From Vulcanimicrobiota bacterium (lineage in GTDB: Bacteria; Vulcanimicrobiota; Vulcanimicrobiia; Vulcanimicrobiales; Vulcanimicrobiaceae): a DNA stretch of 9,307 nt. A model generated the notes under the pieces. The model was not told the DNA's origin, made no database searches, and saw nothing but the letters and a program-made list of their open reading frames with translations. Below are positions 1 through 5,819 of the stretch, piece by piece. The stretch spans positions 1-9,307 of the forward strand of contig JASHPC010000053.1 in NCBI GenBank assembly GCA_030038335.1, read 5' to 3'. The position numbers were made by a program, and so were the translations under genes. How positions within the stretch are numbered: the stretch's first letter is position 1; the number at the start of each line of letters is the position of its first letter.

Positions 1-1530
1 CAGCGCACCGGGCGGAAGGTGATATTCGCCGACGGCAATTTCGTAGATACGCCGCGCGACTTCGACTTTGCGCTCGACCGTCTTCGCCATTCCGCGTTCG
101 TCGATCGTGAGGGCGACGACCGCCGCCCCGTGCTCGATCGCGAGTGTCAGCACGCGATCCATCTTCGCACGACCCGCTTCGAGATGCACCGAGTTCAGAA
201 TCGCGCGCCTGGGATAGTTGCGCAGCGCCGTCTCCATGACCGCCGGCTCCGTCGAGTCAACCATCAACGGCGATTCTACCGACTGCGCCAAACGCCGTAC
301 GATCTCGCGCATCTGCACGTCCTCGTCTGCGCGCTCGGTGAGCGCGCAGCAGACGTCGAGAACGTGCGCTCCACCCTCGACTTGCTCTCGCGCGAGAAGA
401 ACGATGTCGTCGTAACGATCCTCGAGCAACATCCGCTTCATGCGTCGCGAGCCTTGGCTGTTTATGCGCTCGCCGACGAGCAACGGACGCGGTTCTTGCT
501 CCAAGCATACCGCGGTCATCGCGGACGCGACGTACTGCGTGCTCGCACCTCGGCTACGTTCGCGCTTCGTGCTCTCTGCACTCGGGATGACGGTGTCGAG
601 TGCGTTCCGGAGCGCCGCGATATGCGCGGGCGTCGTTCCGCAGCATCCCCCAATGGCGTTGACGCCGTATTCGGTCACGAACTCCGAAAGCTCGCGTGCA
701 AGTTCGTCCGGCGTCTCCGGATAGATCGTCTCGCCGCGCGGCCCCATCAATGGAAGACCGGCATTGGGAATGACCGATACGAAGCAGCGCGAGTTCTCGC
801 ACAGATAGCGCACCGAGTCGCGCATCTGCGCGGGCCCCGTCGAGCAGTTGAGACCGATGACGTCGATCGGCAACGCATCGAGCACGGCACAAACCGCGCG
901 AATGTCGGTTCCCAGGAGCATGCGCCCTTCGGTAATGAGCGTCGGCTGAGCCTGGATCGGCACGTGCCGCAGTCCGCCTACGAATGCTCGCGTGATCCCG
1001 GCGATTGCAGCCTTCAACTCGAGAAGATCCTGCATCGTCTCCAAGAGAAGGAGGTCGACGCCTCCGTCGACGAGCGCGCGCGCCTGCTCGCCGTAAATCT
1101 CCGCAAGATCCTCGAACGTTATCTTCGACAGCGCCGGATCGGACGACGAAACGAGCATGCCCGTCGGTCCCATCGAGCCCGCGACGAAGCGCGTTCTTCC
1201 GGAAAGGGCGCGTGCATCGCAGGCTTCGCGCGCGATCCGTGCGGCATTGAAGTTGACGTCGTACGTCCTCTCGCCAAGCCCGTATTCGTCGAGCTTCAGG
1301 CGAGATGCCGTGAACGAGTCCGTCTCTACGACGTCAGCGCCCGCATCGAGATATGCATCGTGAACGCGTCGGACGACGTCCGGCCGCGAGAGCACGAGCG
1401 CCTCGTTACACCCCGCGTAGCGTTCGCCCCCGAAATCCGACGGCAAAAGGTCGAGCGCCATGAGCTCCGTTCCCATGGCGCCGTCGAAGAGGAGAACGCG
1501 CTCGCTCAGGCGTTCGAGGTATTCAGACAA
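1..1530 (-). CDS. metH: Cobalamin-dependent methionine synthase (5-methyltetrahydrofolate-homocysteine methyltransferase), N-terminal 510 residues, cut by window edge
   Basis: Transfers the methyl group of 5-methyl-tetrahydrofolate to homocysteine through cobalamin, giving methionine in the cytoplasm. Direct translation of the minus strand shows an N-terminal homocysteine-binding barrel (about residues 1-305) with FDGAMGTEL near residues 14-22 and GCNEAL just after. The three zinc/homocysteine cysteines are visible: C229 in GLNCSTGP, and C296 and C297 in GGCCGTTP. A linker of about 40 residues leads to the pterin (folate) binding barrel, which starts near GERINSQGSR (353-362) and includes LDVCCALTER and MVDSTEPAV. 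The cobalamin-binding and reactivation domains would lie beyond position 1 and cannot be seen. The start is TTG at 1530: an in-frame TGA lies at 1537-1539, and GGTGA sits 6 nt upstream of the TTG. The next ATG (1476) would remove the conserved FDGA motif. It overlaps the upstream asparaginase gene by 25 bp. SHMT-type barrel followed by pterin domain excludes the MetF-fused methyltransferases. Confidence 0.95.
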   Translation of the reverse strand, partial: MSEYLERLSERVLLFDGAMGTELMALDLLPSDFGGERYAGCNEALVLSRPDVVRRVHDAYLDAGADVVETDSFTASRLKLDEYGLGERTYDVNFNAARIAREACDARALSGRTRFVAGSMGPTGMLVSSSDPALSKITFEDLAEIYGEQARALVDGGVDLLLLETMQDLLELKAAIAGITRAFVGGLRHVPIQAQPTLITEGRMLLGTDIRAVCAVLDALPIDVIGLNCSTGPAQMRDSVRYLCENSRCFVSVIPNAGLPLMGPRGETIYPETPDELARELSEFVTEYGVNAIGGCCGTTPAHIAALRNALDTVIPSAESTKRERSRGASTQYVASAMTAVCLEQEPRPLLVGERINSQGSRRMKRMLLEDRYDDIVLLAREQVEGGAHVLDVCCALTERADEDVQMREIVRRLAQSVESPLMVDSTEPAVMETALRNYPRRAILNSVHLEAGRAKMDRVLTLAIEHGAAVVALTIDERGMAKTVERKVEVARRIYEIAVGEYHLPPGAL

Positions 1531-2501
1531 CGTATTTCACCGACTGCACGTCCGGCACGATTATACACGACAGGCCGAGCGAAGCGCGCAAGACGGTCGA
1601 GTCGGTCGTCGCTTAGCGCTCCAAGGGCCCGAAGCGCCGCGATGCTCGACGGCGCCCGCGCTCGCGGCGTGCCGTCTATCGTCTTCGATGCGTAGCCGAC
1701 TCCGAACGGCACCACGGCAGCTCCGTGCACGCCTTCGGCGCCGCTTTTCGAGGCAATCGTGCAGTCGCTCGCGCGCATCAGCTCCGTGTCGAACTCGCCG
1801 GTGCCGGCGACGTACTCGGGCCGCGCGAGCATCGCCGCGCGAACGGCTTCGAGCGCCACTGCGTCCGCGTCTTCCACGCCCTCGAGAGACGCAAAGCGCG
1901 CGAACGCACGCGCCGCGCGACGCAGCGGCGTCGCGAAAACTGGAATGCCGCAGCCGTCGACGGCAACGGGCCACGCATCCGGATCGTCGTCGCAGAGACG
2001 CGCGCACATCGTGAGTATCGCTTGCTGCGCTGGATTTCTTGGATCGAGATACGTGGCGGTATCCGCACCGACCATCAGACAGAGCGCAAGAATTCCCGCG
2101 TGTTTGCCGGAGCAGTTGTTGTCGATTGCAGTAGGTTCGTCGCCACGCCGCAGCATCGCTCGCGCCGCTGACTCGTTATACGGAAGGTGCGCACCGCAGA
2201 AGAGTGCGGACTCCGGCAGATCGATCTTACGGAGAATCGAGCGCACGGCATTGACGTGGAAGAGCTGTCCAGAGTGCGACGCTGCCATGACGGCGATCTC
2301 GCGCTCGTCGAAGCCGAAGCGTTCGCGCGCGCCGGACGCGACGACCGCTGCTGCGATAAACGGCTTTGCGCTGGAACGCAGATAGACCGGTTTGTCGACG
2401 TCTCCGCTCGAGAGCAGGACGTTGCCTCGCGCGTCGGCTGCGCATGCCGCAACGGCGTGCGTTGACTCGACGAGAGAGCCACGGGTAACTTCGACGATCA
2501 C
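1506..2501 (-). CDS. L-asparaginase II family protein (zinc/serine type, Rhizobium etli ReAV-like)
   Basis: Predicted to hydrolyse L-asparagine to aspartate and ammonia. The 331-residue protein belongs to the Asparaginase_II family, unrelated to the E. coli type enzymes. Compared from memory with the characterised R. etli enzyme (active site R47, S48, K51, S80; zinc ligands C135, K138, C189), the equivalents appear at a constant offset of five: R42, S43 and K46 in LRSSAKPF, S75 in AASHSGQ, C130 and K133 in NNCSGKHAG, and D182 and C184 in VDGCGIPVF. It is therefore probably active. No signal peptide is seen, so it should be cytoplasmic. The start is GTG at 2501, with GGAG 5 nt upstream. It lies 43 bp downstream of cysK and its TGA (1506-1508) falls inside metH, which implies co-transcription with both. 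That context could mean aspartate supply for homoserine, or a different substrate from asparagine; the sequence cannot decide. Confidence 0.92.
   Translation of the reverse strand: MIVEVTRGSLVESTHAVAACAADARGNVLLSSGDVDKPVYLRSSAKPFIAAAVVASGARERFGFDEREIAVMAASHSGQLFHVNAVRSILRKIDLPESALFCGAHLPYNESAARAMLRRGDEPTAIDNNCSGKHAGILALCLMVGADTATYLDPRNPAQQAILTMCARLCDDDPDAWPVAVDGCGIPVFATPLRRAARAFARFASLEGVEDADAVALEAVRAAMLARPEYVAGTGEFDTELMRASDCTIASKSGAEGVHGAAVVPFGVGYASKTIDGTPRARAPSSIAALRALGALSDDRLDRLARFARPVVYNRAGRAVGEIRCLNTSNA
1537..1541 (-). promoter_or_regulatory. Ribosome binding site deciding the TTG start of metH
   Basis: On the minus strand GGTGA, matching the 3' part of the AGGAGGTGA consensus, lies 6 nt before TTG at 1530. 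It falls inside the 3' end of the asparaginase coding region, so metH translation is probably coupled to that gene. The site also contains an in-frame TGA for metH, which rules out a start further upstream. Confidence 0.6.
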
Positions 2502-2544
2502 GCGCTCTCCGTTCTACGTCGCGCGCGCAGTAACCGCCGTCTTC
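2502..2544 (-). other. Short cysK-asparaginase intergenic gap
   Basis: These 43 bp contain the asparaginase ribosome binding site and an alternating CG run (around 2519-2527). A small hairpin (CGTCT / AGACG arms, 2538-2542 and 2547-2551, 4-nt loop) straddles the cysK stop, but no T-tract follows, so I do not call a terminator. Read-through from cysK is expected. Confidence 0.5.
2507..2510 (-). promoter_or_regulatory. Ribosome binding site for the asparaginase GTG start
   Basis: Reading the minus strand, GGAG followed by 5 nt (AGCGC) precedes GTG at 2501. This supports the non-ATG start, after which the family's usual N-terminus (MIVEVTRG) follows at once. Confidence 0.55.
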
Positions 2545-3507
2545 TCAGACGAGCGTGCGATCGACGACGACGGGCTCTTGGTCGGAGAATACCGGGTTGC
2601 TGAGGTACCGTTCGCCGGTATCGCACGCAAACGTCACGATCGTCTTTCCGCGGTACTCGTGACGCTTCGCCACTTCGAGCGCCGCCCAGATATTTGCGCC
2701 GCTCGATATCCCCACGAGCATTCCTTCCTCCCGCGCTGCGCGTCGCGCCGTCGCGATCGCGTCGTCGTCGGAGACGCGAACGACCTCGTCGTAGACGTTC
2801 GTGTCGAGGATCGTTGGCACGAATCCCGCGCCAGTACCTTGGATTTTGTGCGGCCCCGGCTGTCCTCCCGAAAGCACCGCAGAGGTCTCGGGTTCGACCG
2901 CGATGGCAACGACGCTCTTCTTACGCGATTTGAGCAGCTGCCCCACCCCCGTTATCGTGCCGCCGGTGCCTACCGCAGAGACAACGGCATCGACGATCCC
3001 ATCGGTGTCGCGCCAGATCTCTTCCGCGGTCGTGCGGCGATGAATCTCTGGGTTCGCCGGATTATCGAACTGCTGTGGCACGAAATAGCGTTGCGGATCG
3101 TTGGCGTGAATCGCATCGACGCGCGCGATGGCGCCCTTCATGCCGTCGCTTCCCGACGTGAGCACGACTTGCGCGCCGTAGGCCTTGAGCAGGTTCCTGC
3201 GCTCGGTCGTCATCGTGTCCGGCATGACCAAAATGCACGAATAGCCCTTCGCCGCCGCAACGAACGCCAGCGCAATGCCAGTGTTTCCGCTCGTCGGCTC
3301 TAGAATGGTCATGCCCGGACGCAGGCGCCCGTCGCGCTCCGCTGCTTCAATCATCGCGACGCCGATGCGATCCTTTACCGATCCGGCTGGGTTGAACGAC
3401 TCCATCTTCACGAGGACGTGCGCACCTAGCCCTTTCGAGAGGCGAGGGACGCGCACGAGCGGCGTGTTGCCGAAGGTATCTGCAAGATTTTCGTAGATTC
3501 GTGCCAT
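2545..3507 (-). CDS. cysK: Cysteine synthase A (O-acetylserine sulfhydrylase)
   Basis: A PLP enzyme that makes L-cysteine from O-acetylserine and sulfide in the cytoplasm. The 320-residue protein has the usual length and all hallmarks: IYENLADTFGNTPLVRV at the N-terminus, the PLP Schiff-base lysine K45 in NPAGSVKDR, the substrate loop PTSGNTG (71-77), the PLP phosphate loop GTGGT (180-184), KIQGTGAGFVP (221-231), which is typical of CysK rather than CysM, and S268 in GISSGAN, expected to contact the PLP ring nitrogen. I chose ATG at 3507 because family members start at MARIYEN. A GTG at 3546 would add 13 residues that look like intergenic sequence. No purine-rich ribosome binding site precedes 3507, and a TACACT -10-like hexamer lies 6 nt away, so the mRNA may be leaderless. 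It is the first gene of the minus-strand cluster with asparaginase and metH and is divergent from the serine hydrolase gene. Confidence 0.96.
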   Translation of the reverse strand: MARIYENLADTFGNTPLVRVPRLSKGLGAHVLVKMESFNPAGSVKDRIGVAMIEAAERDGRLRPGMTILEPTSGNTGIALAFVAAAKGYSCILVMPDTMTTERRNLLKAYGAQVVLTSGSDGMKGAIARVDAIHANDPQRYFVPQQFDNPANPEIHRRTTAEEIWRDTDGIVDAVVSAVGTGGTITGVGQLLKSRKKSVVAIAVEPETSAVLSGGQPGPHKIQGTGAGFVPTILDTNVYDEVVRVSDDDAIATARRAAREEGMLVGISSGANIWAALEVAKRHEYRGKTIVTFACDTGERYLSNPVFSDQEPVVVDRTLV

Positions 3508-3513
3508 GATAGG

Positions 3514-3519
3514 AGTGTA
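3514..3519 (-). promoter_or_regulatory. Candidate -10 element for a leaderless cysK transcript
   Basis: On the minus strand TACACT (fits TANNNT, four of six with TATAAT) is followed by 6 nt and then ATG at 3507. Transcription would start at or near the A of the start codon. This agrees with the lack of a Shine-Dalgarno sequence before cysK. No good -35 hexamer is visible, so the call is tentative. Confidence 0.35.
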
Positions 3520-3523
3520 ACCA

Positions 3524-3550
3524 TTCGGTGCGCAAGCTCGTTGCACCGAA
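3524..3550. repeat. Inverted repeat, possible operator
   Basis: Perfect 8-bp arms TTCGGTGC (3524-3531) and GCACCGAA (3543-3550) are separated by 11 nt, giving 19 bp between arm starts, close to two helical turns. Within it GCAA/TTGC (3532-3535, 3541-3544) offers an alternative pairing. If cysK transcription starts at 3507, the repeat covers roughly -17 to -43, a typical place for a repressor or activator. The regulator is unknown. Confidence 0.5.
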
Positions 3551-3560
3551 CGTTCGTTCG
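3547..3560. promoter_or_regulatory. LexA-box-like sequence (CGAAC-N4-GTTCG)
   Basis: The sequence CGAACGTTCGTTCG matches the Gram-positive/actinobacterial type SOS-box core CGAAC-N4-GTTCG exactly. It also contains the shorter perfect palindrome CGAACGTTCG (3547-3556), and the match arises partly from a GTTC tandem. Neither flanking gene is a known SOS gene, so this may be chance or another palindromic site. Confidence 0.3.
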
Positions 3561-3572
3561 TCTCGTTGCATT

Positions 3573-3578
3573 GGAGGT
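3573..3578 (+). promoter_or_regulatory. Strong ribosome binding site for the serine hydrolase
   Basis: GGAGGT stands just before ATG at 3582. It decides for that start over the in-frame GTG at 3528, which would add 18 residues ahead of an otherwise perfect signal peptide. Confidence 0.75.
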
Positions 3579-3581
3579 ATC

Positions 3582-5315
3582 ATGCGTCTCGCTCTCGCTT
3601 CGTTGCTCGTTCTTGCGCTCGTCGCTCCGCCGGCGGGCGCGGCGAACGCTCCGACGATCGACGATGCGCTCGCCGCTATTCGCGCGTACGCACCGCAGGC
3701 TATGGCCGACCAAGGAACGCCCGGACTCTCGGTCGCGATTACCGACCGCTCGCATACTCTTGCGATCATCACTCTGGGATATGCGAATGTAGAGTCACGG
3801 ACGCCGGTAACGCCGCAGACGCGATTTGCCATCGGCTCGATCACGAAGTCGATGACGTCGATGGCGCTCTTGGAGTTGCGCGACGAGCACCGCATCGATC
3901 TCGATGCGCCCGTGCAACGATATCTACCATGGTTCGAGATCGCATCGGACGGCGCTCCGATTCTCGTGCACGAGCTGCTTTCGCACACGGCCGGCATTCC
4001 GGACGACTATACGGCCGTAGACGGGTGGATGTATAGCGTGTACGCGCTCAGAGACGCGCATACGATCTTCCGCCCGGGAACGTCGTGGTCGTATTCGAAC
4101 GACGGCTTTGCGACGATTGGAGCGATTCTCGCGGCGGTCGACGGACGAACGTGGAGCGCGTCTCTGCAGTCGCGCATTCTCGATCCCATTGGCATGACCG
4201 ACACGTCACCTGTCTTCACTCCGGAAACCATGGAGAGTGCCGCAACGGGCTACGAGTTCCGCGATGCGGATCGTCCGCCTCCGCCACATCCAGCGCTCGT
4301 TCCGTCACGCGTCATGGATTTCGTCGATCCAGCCGGATCCGTTCTCTCGACGCCGGAGGACATGGCGCGCTACTTGCGCGTCTATCTCAACGACGGCCTC
4401 ACTGCGTCCGGCCGGCGGCTCATCTCGCGCGACAGCCTCGAGCGCATGACGCGCCCAGACACGTATCTCAACGGGCGTCCCGCCGGATCGTCGCAAACGA
4501 TGCTCGAAGAAGCGCCGCAGTTCTACCGCCAGTACGGGTACGGGCTCGCAGTCTTTGGCAACGATCCCTCGGAGGGCGGAGATCACGTCATCGGCCACAC
4601 TGGCGGGATCTCTGGATACACGGCGTGCATGCAAGCGAATCTCACGCGCGGTTTTGCCGTCATCGCGATGGCAAACCTCGTCGAGGCGCCTCTGCATCCG
4701 TGTGCAATCGTGCTCTACGCGATGCGCATTCTCCGCGCACAGAGCCTCGGAGAGCCAATTCCCGCGGCACCGCCGCCGCCCGAGAATCCAGCAACGACCG
4801 CAAACGGCAACGACTACAGCGGCACGTACACGTCGCCGACCGGCGCTTCATTCAGCGTAACCGGCGTTCCCGGGCGCGCGGTCATGGTCGATCGCGGCGA
4901 GTCGTATACGCTCTACCCGCGCGGCTCCGACCTCTTCTGGTCGCCGGATCCCCGTTACGCGCTCTTCCTTCTTCACTTCGGGCGAAACGCGAGCAAGCAC
5001 GTCGTCGAAGCAACGTACGGCGGGGAGTGGTTCGGCAACGAGCGCTATTTCGGTCCGCGTTCGTGGGCGTATCCAAAACGCTGGGATGCGTACGTCGGGC
5101 GTTACGAAACGTCGTTTTGGGGATCGCCTGACGTCACGCGCGTCGTCGTCGTCAAGGGAGCGTTGACGTTTGACGGACTCGCAGCGCTCACGCCGCGCAG
5201 AGACGGCAGTTTCTCGCTCGGGACGGACGTCATTAGATTCGGTGCTGTCGCCGGCGGGAAAGCGCAGCGCATGACGATCGACGACATCAACATGTACCGC
5301 GTCGACCTTCCTTAA
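3582..5315 (+). CDS. Exported serine hydrolase of the class C beta-lactamase / PBP-like family (S12) with beta-rich C-terminal extension
   Basis: A 577-residue protein beginning with a signal peptide (MRLALASLLVLALVAPPAGA, probable cleavage after residue 20), so it acts outside the cytoplasmic membrane. The catalytic domain (about 24-390) carries the family's three motifs: SxxK as S86-I-T-K89, YxN as Y171-S-N173, and HTG (339-341) in place of KTG. It also has LLSHTAGIPD (132-141), common in the esterase/peptidase-like branch. A proline-rich linker (395-403) leads to about 165 residues without catalytic motifs. Two starts of similar type (YSGTYTSP at 412-419 and YVGRYETS at 504-511) suggest two lipocalin-like beta units. 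Substrate is unknown: D-Ala-D-Ala peptides, esters or beta-lactams are all possible, and HTG rather than KTG argues against calling it a true beta-lactamase. It is divergent from cysK and followed 78 bp later by a lipoprotein gene on the same strand. Confidence 0.92.
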   Translation: MRLALASLLVLALVAPPAGAANAPTIDDALAAIRAYAPQAMADQGTPGLSVAITDRSHTLAIITLGYANVESRTPVTPQTRFAIGSITKSMTSMALLELRDEHRIDLDAPVQRYLPWFEIASDGAPILVHELLSHTAGIPDDYTAVDGWMYSVYALRDAHTIFRPGTSWSYSNDGFATIGAILAAVDGRTWSASLQSRILDPIGMTDTSPVFTPETMESAATGYEFRDADRPPPPHPALVPSRVMDFVDPAGSVLSTPEDMARYLRVYLNDGLTASGRRLISRDSLERMTRPDTYLNGRPAGSSQTMLEEAPQFYRQYGYGLAVFGNDPSEGGDHVIGHTGGISGYTACMQANLTRGFAVIAMANLVEAPLHPCAIVLYAMRILRAQSLGEPIPAAPPPPENPATTANGNDYSGTYTSPTGASFSVTGVPGRAVMVDRGESYTLYPRGSDLFWSPDPRYALFLLHFGRNASKHVVEATYGGEWFGNERYFGPRSWAYPKRWDAYVGRYETSFWGSPDVTRVVVVKGALTFDGLAALTPRRDGSFSLGTDVIRFGAVAGGKAQRMTIDDINMYRVDLP

Positions 5316-5333
5316 GCTCGCCCGAGCCGTCGA

Positions 5334-5360
5334 GTAAGCGGGCCTTTCGAACGTAAGCGG
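5334..5360 (+). repeat. Pair of 8-bp direct repeats upstream of the lipoprotein gene
   Basis: GTAAGCGG occurs at 5334-5341 and 5353-5360, 19 bp apart start to start, inside the 78-bp gap between the hydrolase stop and the lipoprotein start. Same-face spacing would suit a tandem protein-binding site, but the repeat is short. The gap also has a weak GCTC/GAGC hairpin at 5316-5327 with no T-run, so no terminator is called. Confidence 0.35.
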
Positions 5361-5393
5361 AGCCTGCTGGCCGGCGACGAACTAGAGGCGCCT

Positions 5394-5819
5394 ATGCCCA
5401 AACGGTCGATTGTTGCTCTGGGTCTCCTTCTGCTAGCGTTGACTGCATGCAAGTCGGCGTCGACTTCTCCTACGCCGACGACGTCACCGTCCCCGACGGT
5501 CAACCCGGACATCACGACCGCAACCGTCGACGCGACGTATAACAACGCGGCGTACACCGGGACGATCTATGCCAACGCGGCGCCGTCGGGTTGCCCTGCT
5601 TCGACGGAGATTACGGGCTCGACAGTCTCGGCAACTCCAACGGTCACGACCGTTAACAACGTGCAAGTCGGTCAAGCAGTCTTCTCGAGCGCGACGGGCA
5701 ACGCACTCGTCGCCAACACGTATTACGTCTTCTTCTTCGTGCCACCAACCGGCCCGGTCGTCTCGTCGCTGTGCACGGAGTCGTGGACGTACGGAACGAT
5801 AACGCTCAGTTATCCGTAA
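5394..5819 (+). CDS. Small putative lipoprotein of unknown family
   Basis: A 141-residue protein with a type II signal peptide: basic start MPKR, a hydrophobic core of leucines and alanines, and a lipobox L-T-A-C with the lipidated cysteine at C19. Lysine at +2 of the mature protein does not give the Asp sorting signal known from E. coli. A Ser/Thr/Pro-rich tether (about 20-37) leads to a Thr/Val/Tyr-rich region with alternating polar and hydrophobic residues, consistent with a small beta-sandwich. Its only other cysteines, C67 (SGCPAS) and C127 (SLCTES), could form a disulfide. GAGG 5 nt before ATG at 5394 supports the start. I recognise no family. It lies downstream of the secreted serine hydrolase and may be co-expressed with it. 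Its last 10 bp overlap the end of the opposing dehydrogenase gene. Confidence 0.8.
   Translation: MPKRSIVALGLLLLALTACKSASTSPTPTTSPSPTVNPDITTATVDATYNNAAYTGTIYANAAPSGCPASTEITGSTVSATPTVTTVNNVQVGQAVFSSATGNALVANTYYVFFFVPPTGPVVSSLCTESWTYGTITLSYP

Larger units (their letters stand above)
3508..3581. promoter_or_regulatory. Divergent control region between cysK and the serine hydrolase gene
   Basis: The 74 bp between two opposed start codons must hold at least the cysK promoter and probably both promoters. It contains a possible cysK -10 element, an inverted repeat with 8-bp arms, a LexA-box-like sequence and the strong ribosome binding site of the hydrolase. I could not identify a convincing -35/-10 pair for the hydrolase. 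Confidence 0.55.

Noticed and set aside
19..1695. A 558-codon open frame on the plus strand, the longest complete open frame near the left end
   Set aside because: It is antisense to metH, whose minus-strand reading has conserved motifs throughout. The plus-strand product is Arg/His-rich low-information sequence typical of a GC-rich shadow frame.
2538..2551. Small hairpin at the cysK stop codon as a possible terminator
   Set aside because: Only a 5-bp stem, it overlaps the coding end, and no T-run follows on the transcribed strand.
2392..3303. 303-codon plus-strand open frame
   Set aside because: Antisense to cysK, which is certain; the product has no family resemblance.
3528..3581. GTG at 3528 as the start of the serine hydrolase
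   Set aside because: It would put 18 unrelated residues before a textbook signal peptide and lie inside the inverted repeat; GGAGGT before ATG at 3582 is decisive.
4085..5131. 348-codon open frame on the plus strand in another frame of the hydrolase gene
   Set aside because: Arg-rich shadow of the well-supported serine hydrolase; no recognisable motif.
5316..5327. GCTC/GAGC hairpin after the serine hydrolase stop as a terminator
   Set aside because: The stem is about 4-5 bp and no T-tract follows.
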